This document shows positions 17,959 to 27,768 of a stretch of DNA of 64,000 nt, one piece after another. The stretch is taken from assembly GCA_041660045.1 (NCBI GenBank), contig JBAZXA010000002.1:186001-250000 (forward strand), written 5' to 3'. The position numbers and the translations under genes are program-made. How positions within the stretch are numbered: the first letter of the stretch is position 1; the number at the start of each line of letters is the position of its first letter. The notes beneath the pieces are model-generated. The model saw nothing but the letters and a program-made list of their open reading frames with translations, was not told where the DNA came from and searched no databases. The DNA comes from WM-3-3 sp041660045 (GTDB lineage Bacteria > Pseudomonadota > Gammaproteobacteria > Methylococcales > Methylomonadaceae).

Positions 17959-19509
17959 TTGTTGCTAGCAAAAAGTCGTGTGGTAAAAATTTATACTTAT
18001 AGAGTTGGATTAATTGTGCATATCGACTTAATTTATCTTAGAAAAGAGGTAGTCAGCACTAAGTTGCAGCCTTTATTGCTGCTATTGGCAGTAGGGTTAT
18101 GTGCTATTTTTTTTGGTATTTTGAGTTCAACGGCTAACCCTCTGTTGATTGGCATTGGGCTTAGTTTGATTATTGGGCCTTTTTTGTTGATTAAGCCCGA
18201 ATTGACAATTTGGCTAATCCTTATTATTGGTTTTTTGTTTGGCGTTATAACGGCCAGCCCAAAATACGGAAAATTTGCTTGGTTTCTTTCTATTCTTAGT
18301 ACCTTGTTGCTGCTCCCTTCTTTTTTAAATATGGTTTGGAGCAAGCGCTACGTCACACCTAATTTTATAAAATTAGCGCTTGTATTTATGCTCTATGCCA
18401 TTTTAGTAAGTTTAATCCATGGCGGTTCAATGCAAGAGTTTGTAGGTGGCTTTAAACGTTATTTCCAAAGTTATGGCTTGATGCTGGCCTTATTTTTAAC
18501 GTCAGTTTCAGCTAATACATATCGTTCATGGACTAAATTCCTATTGGTGGCTGCACTGTTGCAATTTCCCTTTGCCTTATATGAACTGTTAGTCTTGGTG
18601 CCTCTTCGTGGTGGTTTAGCGTTGTCAAGTGAAACCACAGATGTCGTGGCTGGGACTTTTGGCGCAAATCTTGAAGGAGGCAGCCCAAATACGGTTATGG
18701 TGATTTTTTTATTTATTGCCGTGGCATTTTTAGTTGCCCGCAAAAGGTCCGGGGTACTTAGCACCAATAGGTTTATTCTATTCACTATAATTTGCCTTTT
18801 GCCCTTGGGCATGGGTGAAACCAAGATTGCCGTAATTATGTTGCCTTTAGTCGGTTTGATTTTGTTAAAAAAGGATTTAACCGCGTCACCTTCCCGTGCC
18901 ATCCCCATGATCCTAGGTTTAGGTGTGTTTACTGCTTTGCTGGGCTATTTATACGTCGCTTTAATTATGAATAGTACGTTAGAAACGGTGATCAACAATA
19001 CGTTACGCTATAACGTAGGTGACCAAGGTTATTCTAAAGGGGTATACCTTAACCGGTTTACGTCCATCACATTTTGGTTTGAACAACAAGGTTTTGATGA
19101 TCCGTTAAGCTTTTTAATTGGAAATGGTATAGGCAGTTCATATGTTGCCGAAGAAGGTATAAGTGGCCATATTGGATTAAGGTATCCCAATTATGCGATT
19201 AGTTTAACGAGTCTTTCGACATTATTATGGGACACCGGAATAATAGGTTTAAGCCTGTTTACGGGCATCTTTATTTCAGCTTGGAAAGCCGCCGGTAGGT
19301 TAATTGAGGAAGTCAAGGATCCTGTAGTGCGCCAAGACGGTTTAGCAATTCAAGCAGCCATTTCGCTTTTTTTATTAAGTTTTATTTATTCAGATATGAT
19401 AGTTAACTTGGTTTCCTTCGAATTAATTTATGCAATTATTTTAGGTTATCTAGCTTATTTAATGAATCAACACGGTCTCTTGCGCAAAACCATCGCCTTG
19501 CCATACTAA
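17959..19509 (+). CDS. O-antigen ligase/polymerase-like membrane protein (Wzy-like)
   Basis: About 516 residues with ten or more hydrophobic segments and a large periplasmic loop near the end (about 330-410: YNVGDQGYSKGVYLNRFTS...GNGIGSSYV), the usual layout of Wzy polymerases and WaaL ligases. It probably joins repeat units into the polymer at the outer face of the inner membrane. The frame opens at TTG 17959; a later start near the first membrane helix (GTG 18016) is just as likely. Its stop codon overlaps the next gene's ATG by one base, so the two are translationally coupled. Confidence 0.8.
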   Translation: MLLAKSRVVKIYTYRVGLIVHIDLIYLRKEVVSTKLQPLLLLLAVGLCAIFFGILSSTANPLLIGIGLSLIIGPFLLIKPELTIWLILIIGFLFGVITASPKYGKFAWFLSILSTLLLLPSFLNMVWSKRYVTPNFIKLALVFMLYAILVSLIHGGSMQEFVGGFKRYFQSYGLMLALFLTSVSANTYRSWTKFLLVAALLQFPFALYELLVLVPLRGGLALSSETTDVVAGTFGANLEGGSPNTVMVIFLFIAVAFLVARKRSGVLSTNRFILFTIICLLPLGMGETKIAVIMLPLVGLILLKKDLTASPSRAIPMILGLGVFTALLGYLYVALIMNSTLETVINNTLRYNVGDQGYSKGVYLNRFTSITFWFEQQGFDDPLSFLIGNGIGSSYVAEEGISGHIGLRYPNYAISLTSLSTLLWDTGIIGLSLFTGIFISAWKAAGRLIEEVKDPVVRQDGLAIQAAISLFLLSFIYSDMIVNLVSFELIYAIILGYLAYLMNQHGLLRKTIALPY

Positions 19510-20750
19510 TGAACATGCCTGCAAGTCAAAAAGATATGAATATCCTTTATTTTACTGCGGAGCAGTGGCCAACGTTCAGGGCTGATATATTGGCATTATT
19601 TGGGAAATATTTACCACGATATGGAATTACTACTGATTTAGTGACCGAACATGACTTGGCCAGTAGCGCAACTGAGCAAATACCCTGGCCTGGCGGGCAG
19701 TCAATCCTATGTCATGTCCCGCAAAACCGGGCGGGTCAATATGTGATTAAGTTTTTGCATAACCTCAAAATTTTAGTCTCGATAAATGCGAGGCATTACG
19801 ATGCTATCCAAGTCCGTGATATGACGCTAACAGCATTGTTTGGATTGATAGTAGCGCGCTTGAAAGGCTTACCTTTTATATATTGGTTGTCTTATCCACA
19901 ATCAGAAGGTCAAATTGAACGCGCAAAAAAACGTGGCTTTAAAGCGGGGATGCGATATTGGTACCCCTTGATGCAAGGTCTTTTCGGTAAGTTTTTACTC
20001 TACAAGATAGTGTTGCCTAGGGCAGATCATGTGTTTGTGCAAAGTCAGCAAATGCTGCTTGATTTGGCCAGTGTGGGCATAGCGCTGTCAAAAATGACCC
20101 CTGTACCTATGGGTGTCGATATAGAAGCTGCGGATAAAGCGGCTATAAACTTTGCAAAGGATGCCCGCATTGAGGGAAAACGGGTAGTGGTTTATTTGGG
20201 TACCTTAGATCCAACGCGTAAAATTGAGCTGCTTTTTAAAATGCTTGCTATTGCCAAGCAAGAAATACCAAACTTGATTTTGCTGCTGGTCGGCGATACA
20301 GAAGATCCCCTGCACCGTGAATGGCTTAAAAATGAAGCAAAGCGTTTAGGGGTTGAAGATTTGGTGCTGTGGACCGGATGGTTACCTTCTGCTGAGGCTT
20401 GGGCCTATGTTAAGGCTGCAGAGGTGGGTTTATCGCCTTTTCCTAGAGGCTTTTTGTTAGACAGTGCCTCACCAACTAAAGCCATAGAATATATGGCTTT
20501 AGGTTTACCTGTGATAGCCAATGATAATCCTGATCAAGCGCAAGTTATCCAGGAAAGTGGTGGTGGAATTTGTGTGGCACATAATGCCGAAGCATTTGCG
20601 GATGCCTTGGTTAAGTTATTGAAAGCACCTGGGCAATGTAAAAAAATGGGCGAGTTAGGTAAGGCGTATGTGAGCCAGGTGCGTAACTACAACAATTTGG
20701 CTAGTCAACTCTGTTCGCGCTATATGCAGTTACTTGGAGCTAAACCATAG
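19509..20750 (+). CDS. Glycosyltransferase family 4 (GT-B) protein
   Basis: Sugar transferase of 413 residues. The C-terminal Rossmann domain shows the usual GT4 pattern: VVVYLGTLDPTRKIELLF (about 227-244), LLVGDTEDPLHREWLKNEA, LVLWTGWLPSAEAWAYVKAAEVGLSPF and SPTKAIEYMALGLPVIANDNPD with the acidic sugar-nucleotide contact. No signal peptide. It starts on the last base of the polymerase gene and ends one base before the ATG of the next gene, so it is in the same operon. The sugar and acceptor are unknown. Confidence 0.88.
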   Translation: MNMPASQKDMNILYFTAEQWPTFRADILALFGKYLPRYGITTDLVTEHDLASSATEQIPWPGGQSILCHVPQNRAGQYVIKFLHNLKILVSINARHYDAIQVRDMTLTALFGLIVARLKGLPFIYWLSYPQSEGQIERAKKRGFKAGMRYWYPLMQGLFGKFLLYKIVLPRADHVFVQSQQMLLDLASVGIALSKMTPVPMGVDIEAADKAAINFAKDARIEGKRVVVYLGTLDPTRKIELLFKMLAIAKQEIPNLILLLVGDTEDPLHREWLKNEAKRLGVEDLVLWTGWLPSAEAWAYVKAAEVGLSPFPRGFLLDSASPTKAIEYMALGLPVIANDNPDQAQVIQESGGGICVAHNAEAFADALVKLLKAPGQCKKMGELGKAYVSQVRNYNNLASQLCSRYMQLLGAKP

Positions 20751-20751
20751 C

Positions 20752-23007
20752 ATGAGAATAGGGCTAATTTGTTTGGGTATAGTTTGCTCAGCCAATGTTT
20801 TTGCAAACTATTGGTTACCTGTCCAAGATACAGACTTAACCATAGAAGTGGGTAGTATCCTGGATTTTTCCAGTCTACTACCTGAGCCACAACCTGTTAA
20901 CCAAGCTATTATTGTTAAAAACGGTCATTTTTATCGTCAGGATAGGCTTGAAAAACCGCAACGTTTTTTAATGGCATCGCTAGGCTTTATTCCGGCTACC
21001 CATGTTCTAGCTGAGCAATATGTAAAACAGCTACGCTTGCATGGTTACAACATGGCACGGTTGGATTTTATTGAAAATACTTTAATGGAAGGCCGTAAAC
21101 AGGATCTGGATTTTGATCCCGTCCAACTAGATAACTTTCATTACCTGTTGTCCGTATTAAAGCAGCAAGGCATCTATTATATACTCAACGGTTTAAGCTC
21201 TGATAATGCAGCTTTTGGCAATGTGGATGAACGCTGGGTCGATCAGCAGCATGCTAAATTGCGCGTGTTCTATGATCTTGAAATGCAGAATCACTGGAAG
21301 CTTTTAATGGGAAAAATGCTAGCTTCCGTTAATCCTTACACGGGTACTTCGACATTAAATGATGCCGCGCTTGCAGGCATTATTATGGTTAATGAAGGCG
21401 GCTTACCTTATGTTACCCGAGCAGGTCTACCTAATGAACTCAAATCTCAGTTTAACCAATGGCTAGCAAAAAAATACCACGATAACCATGCTTTAGCTCA
21501 AGCATGGCAAGGGGAGCTCCATGCTGCAGAGTCATTGAATGACGCGTCGATTGATTTTCCTAAAGCTGATGCATGGCCTAGCCCGCGTATGTCAGATACC
21601 CAAGCTTTTTTTGTAGAACTCGAAAAAACTACTGCGCAATGGATGCTCCAGTATTTACGTGGCTTAGGATATAAAGGCTTGCTCACCGCTTATGACAATT
21701 GGCTATCACCTGCTGCACATGTGTCCCGGGGGCAGTTTGAATGGGTTGATTTGCATAATTATTTTTCTGAGCCGACAGACTTTGTGAGCGCCGGTTCAAT
21801 CATGCGGCAAGCGAGTTTATTTGAGGATCAGGCCAAATATATACGGGAACTGGCGTTAGGAAAACATTTTGGCAAAGCGTATACGGTTTCCGAATTTGGC
21901 CAGATATTTTGGAATAAATATCGCAGGGAGTCGGCTTTAGCAGTGCCTGCTTATGCAAGTTTCCAAAATTGGGACATGATCTGCCAGCATGCTGTAGCCC
22001 TAGGCTTAAGTTACCAGGAAACTGATTTTCGAAAAGATGCCATTTATCCGTTTACAATTGCTTATGATCCGATTGCGCGAGTCACGGAAACGTTGGCCAG
22101 CTTACTCTTTTTGCGGGGTGATGTTGCTACTGCCGAACATTATCTAGGCGTTAAATTAACGCCAGAGTTTGTGTTTGATGAAAATGCGTTATTAGGCAGT
22201 ATTCCCAATAATGTATCCCGCTTGGCATTAGTCACGGGTGTTGGCTTAGATTGGTTGGGGGAACTTGAATCATCAGGTTGGTATGATGGCCAAATGCAAC
22301 CTAATAACAGCGTAATGAAGCAGGCTGGCAACTATATTGAAGCGGATCAAAGTGTAGGCCAAAAATTGCTGACTTATACGCAAAAACATTTAGGTCCACT
22401 GGGCTTACGCTTGGGCAGATCCCCTTTTATTGCAGACGAAATTTGGCTTGACCGATTGGCCGTACTACACAAAGTAGGCGTCTTGAAAGAAAATAATAAA
22501 ACAGATAGCCAAGGCATTTTCCAAACCGATACCGGGCAAATTTTGATGGATAGTCCTAAGCATACGCTATCCGTCGTGACACCAAAGACAGAAGCCGTTG
22601 TGTTTGAGCAATTTACACCTACAAACTTAGGCGCACTCTCTATTGTTGAAGCAGATAGCCCCGCATTAATTGCGGTTTCCGCTATGGATGGAGAAACTTT
22701 AAGCAATAGCCAGCGTATGTTAATTGTAATGGCTACTGATGCCCGTAATAGTGATATGCAATTTAAGGATCAGGCAGAAACAACGTTGCAAGAGCTTGGT
22801 AAAAAGCCCATTCTTATAAAATCTGCCCGAATCAAGCTTAGGCTAAAAAATCATTTCCATGCGCAATTAAAAGTGTTTTCAAACACATTAACGGGCAAAC
22901 GTGCAGAGCTTATAAAAACTGAACAAGAGCCAGAAGGTATTAGTTTTATATTGGATACAAATAAGCTTGCGCACGGCCCGACTACCTATTTTGAAATTTC
23001 CATTTGA
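20752..23007 (+). CDS. Secreted clan GH-A glycoside-hydrolase-like protein
   Basis: A 751-residue protein from ATG 20752 (the frame opens at TTG 20734, but the ATG begins a signal peptide, residues 1-19 ending NVFA, and has a GGAG site upstream). The barrel part carries clan GH-A signatures: HGYNMARLDFIENTL near the second strand, the putative acid/base in IIMVNEGG (Asn-Glu pair) and the putative nucleophile in YTVSEFGQIFWN. A beta-sandwich-like C-terminal region follows. It is probably periplasmic or exported and placed inside the glycosyltransferase run, so it likely edits or cleaves the nascent exopolysaccharide. The exact family is not recognised. Confidence 0.7.
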   Translation: MRIGLICLGIVCSANVFANYWLPVQDTDLTIEVGSILDFSSLLPEPQPVNQAIIVKNGHFYRQDRLEKPQRFLMASLGFIPATHVLAEQYVKQLRLHGYNMARLDFIENTLMEGRKQDLDFDPVQLDNFHYLLSVLKQQGIYYILNGLSSDNAAFGNVDERWVDQQHAKLRVFYDLEMQNHWKLLMGKMLASVNPYTGTSTLNDAALAGIIMVNEGGLPYVTRAGLPNELKSQFNQWLAKKYHDNHALAQAWQGELHAAESLNDASIDFPKADAWPSPRMSDTQAFFVELEKTTAQWMLQYLRGLGYKGLLTAYDNWLSPAAHVSRGQFEWVDLHNYFSEPTDFVSAGSIMRQASLFEDQAKYIRELALGKHFGKAYTVSEFGQIFWNKYRRESALAVPAYASFQNWDMICQHAVALGLSYQETDFRKDAIYPFTIAYDPIARVTETLASLLFLRGDVATAEHYLGVKLTPEFVFDENALLGSIPNNVSRLALVTGVGLDWLGELESSGWYDGQMQPNNSVMKQAGNYIEADQSVGQKLLTYTQKHLGPLGLRLGRSPFIADEIWLDRLAVLHKVGVLKENNKTDSQGIFQTDTGQILMDSPKHTLSVVTPKTEAVVFEQFTPTNLGALSIVEADSPALIAVSAMDGETLSNSQRMLIVMATDARNSDMQFKDQAETTLQELGKKPILIKSARIKLRLKNHFHAQLKVFSNTLTGKRAELIKTEQEPEGISFILDTNKLAHGPTTYFEISI

Positions 23008-23014
23008 GGTGACT

Positions 23015-24202
23015 GTGGAATCTATTGCTATTGTCGTTCCAGAATTATTGCCTGTTCCCCCAGTCCTGGGAGGGGCTGTCGAGCATTGGGTAGATGAAGC
23101 GGCTAGACGCATGGCCGACCCCAGCCGTAAATTGGCGGTAATATCTCGGCCAGCGGGTGTAGTAGGGGATATAGGCATTGACTATATTGGGATACCTTGG
23201 ACACCGATAGAACGTTATTTTAATCGAATAAAAGATAAAGTGACCTGGAAAAATCCTTTGCGTTATCTAGCTAAAATGCAAAATGTATATTCTTACGGCT
23301 CTAGGGTTTCCAAAGTTGTTGCAGAATTTACAACGCTCTATGTGCATAATGAGCCTAATATCCTCTTTTTTTTAAAAAAGCGGCCAGGGCAAAAAATCAT
23401 CCTGCATATGCATAATGACCATCTTTCTATGCGTCTATTTCGCCCCTTTTATCGCAGGGCGCTAGCAAAGGTAGACCGGGTGATTTGTGTGAGTGACTAT
23501 ATTCGTAAACAGGCTGTACGTTATTACCCTGAATATGCAGATAAATTTTATGTGCTATTTAATGCGACTGATCCTGAGGTGTTTAAACCTTACGGAGATG
23601 AAGCCTTAAAGCAACTTGAAAATATTGTCCAGCTTGATCCTGACAAACAATATTTGTTATATGTTGGACGTTTAACACCTGTTAAAGGTGTGCATATTTT
23701 AATAGAGGCTTTCCAAAAAATTCAACAACACATGCCGGACACCCGTTTAATTATAACGGGCTCGTCATTTTTTGGCGGAGCCGCTAAAACGGCTTATGAA
23801 GAAGAATTAGTAAAACTGGCTATGCCGGTCAATGATGCCATAGTTTTTACCGGTTTTCTTGCCCATGAAAAATTGAAATATCTATATGCTGCAGTCGATA
23901 TGATCATTTTGCCTTCGGTTTGGCAAGATCCATGTCCTTTAGTGGTTCTTGAGGCTATGGCTTCTGGAACTTGTTTAGTTAGTTCTGCGGTAGGTGGTAT
24001 TCCGGAAATAGTAGAAAGCGGAGTCAATGGTATTTTAGTAGAGGCCGGTGATGCCAATACACTTGCTACCCAAGTAATTGAAACTTTAAAACAACCTGCT
24101 ACTATGCAAGAAATAGCTAAAGCTGCCCGTCAGAAAATAGTATCAGGTTATACGTGGGAAAAATTAGTCTCTGATTTGGAAACGATGTTGTATATCGGTT
24201 AA
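23015..24202 (+). CDS. Glycosyltransferase family 4 protein
   Basis: About 395 residues from GTG 23015, preferred over the upstream TTG because it has a GAGGT ribosome site 4-5 bases before it and begins the ESIAIVVPELLPVPPVLGGAVE strand-loop typical of GT4 enzymes. It is 7 bp after the glycosidase-like gene. The donor-binding domain shows LLYVGRLTPVKGVHILIEAF, LIITGSSFFGG and DPCPLVVLEAMASGT (the E-x7-E region). Cytoplasmic. The overall pattern resembles CotSA/WcaL-like GT4 proteins; the sugar is unknown. Confidence 0.9.
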   Translation: MESIAIVVPELLPVPPVLGGAVEHWVDEAARRMADPSRKLAVISRPAGVVGDIGIDYIGIPWTPIERYFNRIKDKVTWKNPLRYLAKMQNVYSYGSRVSKVVAEFTTLYVHNEPNILFFLKKRPGQKIILHMHNDHLSMRLFRPFYRRALAKVDRVICVSDYIRKQAVRYYPEYADKFYVLFNATDPEVFKPYGDEALKQLENIVQLDPDKQYLLYVGRLTPVKGVHILIEAFQKIQQHMPDTRLIITGSSFFGGAAKTAYEEELVKLAMPVNDAIVFTGFLAHEKLKYLYAAVDMIILPSVWQDPCPLVVLEAMASGTCLVSSAVGGIPEIVESGVNGILVEAGDANTLATQVIETLKQPATMQEIAKAARQKIVSGYTWEKLVSDLETMLYIG

Positions 24203-24279
24203 AAAACGTCGTCTTCTGTTAAATATGATTAAAAACGTACCCAGCAAACTTCCCCTTTTTAAAACTCATTAATTTATCT

Positions 24280-25386
24280 ATGATCGCTATTGTGTATCCT
24301 CAATTTTATGGTGTCGGTGGGATAGCCCGATATTTAGATAGTTTTCTTGCTAATCTACCGGCTAACCATGCTCCGATTTATTTGATTACGGGTGATGAAC
24401 ATCAAGTTGCGCGAAATTACCCGGGTGTAGAGATTATCCATATTCCGTTCAGCTCAAACCGATTTAATCTGTTTATATGGGGAATTAAAGCCCGTAGGTG
24501 CCTAATTGATTTATACCAACAAGATAAAATCAAATGGGTGAACTTTCATTTCCCGCCATTAATCCCAGGTTTGTTTTTACCCCGAAATATACCTGTGCTT
24601 TTGACGGCGCATACCACCTATTTAGGTATGTCTGGCAGGTTTTATCCAACCCAGTTTTTTGAAAGCCAATGGAGCAAACTTTCATTGATGGTCAAAATGT
24701 GGATGGAACGGCGTATTTTTGCCTTGGCTACACGTGTTCTCGTACTCACCGAGCAAGGCAGGCAAGAGGTCGTATCTTATGGTTTTAAGCGACCTATTGC
24801 GGTTATTCCAAATGGTGCAGACGTAAAGCTGTTTACCCCCGATGCACAGGTTAAAAAAGATATAGATGTCTTGTTTTGTGGTCGGATTGAATCACGGAAA
24901 GGGAGTCGGGCAATGGTTGAAGTGTGTCGGCTATTACTGGCTAAAGACCCTGGTCTTCGTATCTGTATTGTTGGTTATGGTGATGATGATGTCTGGGTTA
25001 ATTCCGCCTTATCAGCTTATGCAGGACAGGTGGAGCTGACGGGCAAAGTGCCTTTTTCAGATATGATCTTGTATTACCAACGCAGCAAAGTGTATGCTTC
25101 CACTTCGTTTTATGAAGGTTTACCCGGCACCTGCCTAGAAGCGATGGCCATGCAATTACCGGTGGTGGTATGGGATTTTTTATTTTACCGTGATTTAGTG
25201 CGTGAGGGTGAAACAGGAATGTTAGTAGCACCCAATGTTTTTTCAGATATGGTTGATAAAATTATTGCCCTTGTAGCAAATCCAGATAAAGCTTTTGAAA
25301 TGGGCACAAATGGACGCCAGCTTTTGGAAAACCATTATGCTTGGAATAAACTATCAGACCAAATTTTGCAGCAGTTTAAATCCTGA
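24280..25386 (+). CDS. Glycosyltransferase family 4 protein
   Basis: A 368-residue GT-B enzyme. It begins with IAIVYPQFYGVGGIARYLDSFL (acceptor-domain glycine loop). Domain two shows VLFCGRIESRKGSRAMVEV, ICIVGYGDDD, LTGKVPFSDMILYYQRSKVYASTS and the E-x7-E motif in YEGLPGTCLEAM. It follows the previous glycosyltransferase after 77 bp. It likely adds one sugar of the repeat unit; specificity is not readable. Confidence 0.9.
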   Translation: MIAIVYPQFYGVGGIARYLDSFLANLPANHAPIYLITGDEHQVARNYPGVEIIHIPFSSNRFNLFIWGIKARRCLIDLYQQDKIKWVNFHFPPLIPGLFLPRNIPVLLTAHTTYLGMSGRFYPTQFFESQWSKLSLMVKMWMERRIFALATRVLVLTEQGRQEVVSYGFKRPIAVIPNGADVKLFTPDAQVKKDIDVLFCGRIESRKGSRAMVEVCRLLLAKDPGLRICIVGYGDDDVWVNSALSAYAGQVELTGKVPFSDMILYYQRSKVYASTSFYEGLPGTCLEAMAMQLPVVVWDFLFYRDLVREGETGMLVAPNVFSDMVDKIIALVANPDKAFEMGTNGRQLLENHYAWNKLSDQILQQFKS

Positions 25387-25829
25387 ATGATGGGGACTGC
25401 GTGGACTTTTACGCTAAGTACCTTTTTTGGGAAACGTCCTGCCTGCCAAATGAAGATATATAGACAGAGTTAAATATCGGGTAAACTTTTCTGTTAGACT
25501 TGCTTTAAATCAATTTTATGAATGGCCTATCCAGGCGCAATTATTGCCGTCATGACAGTATTGACTTATTGGCATGACAGGTCTGTCAGACAAAACTCCA
25601 TTTAATTAGATAATTAAGTTAAATAAAGGGCATAAATAGCCTTTTTTAGCTATTAATTAGCTGGCATGAAAAATGATCTCTTTTAATGAAATGGCCATGA
25701 GCAAGCTGTTTGAAGTCAGCAATTCTAGATTTATGAGGCGTTGGTGACCGTTAAATTCCGACATAGAAATTAAGATCAGCGTGATCTTAGACACAACATC
25801 CACAACATTTACAGCTAAGGAAAATTGTT
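25387..25829. promoter_or_regulatory. Control region before the last glycosyltransferase, with operator-like repeats
   Basis: About 440 bp without a gene. Two copies of CATGACAG occur as direct repeats (25551-25558 and 25573-25580), start-to-start 22 bp, that is two helical turns; an inverted CTGTCA follows at 25583-25588. A separate perfect palindrome lies at 25771-25789. These suggest that the gene at 25830 has its own regulated promoter and is not just the tail of the upstream operon. No clear -35/-10 pair was assigned. Confidence 0.4.
25771..25789. promoter_or_regulatory. Perfect 19 bp palindrome, operator candidate
   Basis: Two 8 bp arms (TAAGATCA and TGATCTTA) around a 3-base centre, 40 bp before the start codon at 25830. 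Size and symmetry fit a dimeric helix-turn-helix repressor site. Which regulator binds is unknown. Confidence 0.45.
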
Positions 25830-27050
25830 ATGGAAATAATTACTACTGGATTATTCGAAATGCGTACAGTCAAATCAAAGCAAATTGTAGCGAACTGCGC
25901 CTCACCCCAGAGGCCATTACGGGTAATGATGATGGGTTTAAGAGGGGTGCCCAATGTTCAAGGTGGGGTTGAGACCCATGTTGAACATTTAAGCCCAAAT
26001 ATTGCCCGCTTAGGTTGTGACCTAACTGTCTTAGTGCGTTCCCCTTATTATAGAAAAGAGCTGGGTTATCATTGGAATGGCATTAAGCTGGTTTCTATTT
26101 GGTCACCAAAAACAAAGGCTGTTGAGGCGTTAGTCCATAGCTTTTTGTGTGTGTTGTATGCGGCGATCAAACGCCCGGATATATTACACATTCATGCTAT
26201 TGGCCCTGGTATCGTTACTTTATTAGCTAGGATTTTAGGCCTAAAAGTTGTTGTAACCCATCACGGCCCAGACTATGACCGGCAGAAATGGGGTAAATTT
26301 GCCAAACTCGTTCTCAAGATAGGTGAACTGATCAGCATGCGTTTTGCGAATGAGAGAATTGTTATTTCCCAAGTCATTGCTGATCTCGTTAAATCGAAGT
26401 ATGGTGTCGCTTCAAGCCTTATTCCAAACGGTGTAGTCTTGCCTGAACTGTGTGACGCAACGGATATACTCGATAAATATGCTTTAACGCCTAAAAAATA
26501 TATCATACTGGTTAGTCGATTAGTCCCAGAAAAACGACATTTAGATTTAATTAATGCTTTTGCCTTAGCCAAGTTAGATGGTTGGAAATTGGTGTTGGTA
26601 GGCGGCTCAGACCATCCTGATAAATACATGCAAAATGTATTAGAGCAAGCTAATGCAACGCCAAATGTAGTTTTAACTGGGTTTTTATCGGGTAAGGCGC
26701 TGCAAGAGCTTTCTACGCATGCGGGTGTTTTTGTCTTGCCATCTAGCCATGAAGGTTTGCCTATTGCTTTATTGGAAGCACTAAGTTTTGGCTTGCCCGT
26801 AATAACAAGTGATATACCCGCGAACTTAGAAATTAATTTACCACCAGAATTTTATTTTCAGGTTGGTAATGTTATTGCTTTAAGTGAAAAACTAATAGAG
26901 TTCTCTAAATTAGACTGGCGCGAAGAAAATAGGAACGAATTTCGAGCATTGGTAAAAAATAAATACAATTGGGAAGACATAGCTGATAAAACATTCAATA
27001 TATATAAAAAATGTAGTGGATATTTAGACAAAGCAGTTGCTGGCTCTTAA
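25830..27050 (+). CDS. Glycosyltransferase family 4 protein
   Basis: A 406-residue GT-B enzyme. The start at ATG 25830 has an AAGGAA ribosome site; a later in-frame ATG near MMMGLRGVPNVQGGVETHVE, where the family similarity begins, is possible. The N-domain loop RGVPNVQGGVE and the C-domain elements ILVSRLVPEKRHLDLINAF, LVLVGGSDHPDKY and SHEGLPIALLEALSFGLPV (E-x7-E) are clear. It is separated from the other polysaccharide genes by a 440 bp control region, so it may be regulated on its own. Confidence 0.9.
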   Translation: MEIITTGLFEMRTVKSKQIVANCASPQRPLRVMMMGLRGVPNVQGGVETHVEHLSPNIARLGCDLTVLVRSPYYRKELGYHWNGIKLVSIWSPKTKAVEALVHSFLCVLYAAIKRPDILHIHAIGPGIVTLLARILGLKVVVTHHGPDYDRQKWGKFAKLVLKIGELISMRFANERIVISQVIADLVKSKYGVASSLIPNGVVLPELCDATDILDKYALTPKKYIILVSRLVPEKRHLDLINAFALAKLDGWKLVLVGGSDHPDKYMQNVLEQANATPNVVLTGFLSGKALQELSTHAGVFVLPSSHEGLPIALLEALSFGLPVITSDIPANLEINLPPEFYFQVGNVIALSEKLIEFSKLDWREENRNEFRALVKNKYNWEDIADKTFNIYKKCSGYLDKAVAGS

Positions 27051-27768
27051 TGGAACAGGATAAGGAGTCAGTTTTTACAGTGGGGGAAAGTTTAAATATT
27101 GCTTATCGAATTTAATCTGTTAATCACCATGTAAAACTTACCAGGAGCTTGGTGAAAATAGCGTTGAAAAATTACCACCTTCGATTATGTCAACGACAAT
27201 TATTCAATAACCGCCATTTTGCCGGAGAGTCCTGGAGTGATATTAATGGATGTTATAGCCGAAATCTGACGGCGTCATTTTTTAGAGAACTAAAGTATTA
27301 GCTTTTTAGTGGCTGCATTTAACTTATATCGCCAACGTTCCGCAAACATCCCAATCGGTATCAGAACCGGTTTATATCGGTCAGCATCAGCCATAACCGA
27401 AATTATGGCCTTTACCAATTACTATTGGAAGCTCGGCTAAAATATGAGTGGACTTAAACCAGAAAACAAAGTCGTAGCAGCCCAACGGCTTTTTGAATGT
27501 TTCCAAAGTGTAAGGCTATAAGGGTAACTATAGTGCTGTCAAGCGGTACGTCAAAGCTTGGAAGTAAAGTATGTCACTGGCCCAGCGGAGAAGAAGGTCT
27601 TTGTTCCCGCTGTAGTTGATGAAAAACCTGGAGGTTAAAGCTTCAAAGAAAAAGCTTAATCAGCTTGTCTTAGCTATTCCTAACCCTGTTTTAAGGTAAT
27701 CTTTAATTAGGGTAAATAAGAAATATTTGTTAAATTTACTTTTAAAAGCAAATGTTTACAAAAATAAA
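27051..27768. other. Non-coding stretch holding an IS21-family relic
   Basis: About 720 bp between the polysaccharide locus and tRNA-Ser. Apart from the istA relic at 27471-27638 I see no gene; frames are short and broken. This is probably decayed mobile-element DNA. Confidence 0.6.
27471..27638 (+). pseudogene. istA relic (IS21-family transposase), frameshifted
   Basis: Short pieces in two or three frames line up with the helix-turn-helix and linker part of IS21 IstA: AAQRLFECFQSV, then in another frame GYKGNYSAVKRYVKAWK followed by a stop, then TGPAEKKVFVPAVV. This resembles the LFE.L...GY.GSYSAV.RYV..W and .AFVPL.F pattern of IstA. No ends and no istB were found. It is dead. Confidence 0.55.

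Noticed and set aside
25655..25690. Possible sigma-54 promoter (TGGCAT...TGAT)
   Set aside because: The -24 half is near consensus but the -12 half lacks TTGC at the right distance, and no activator site is evident.
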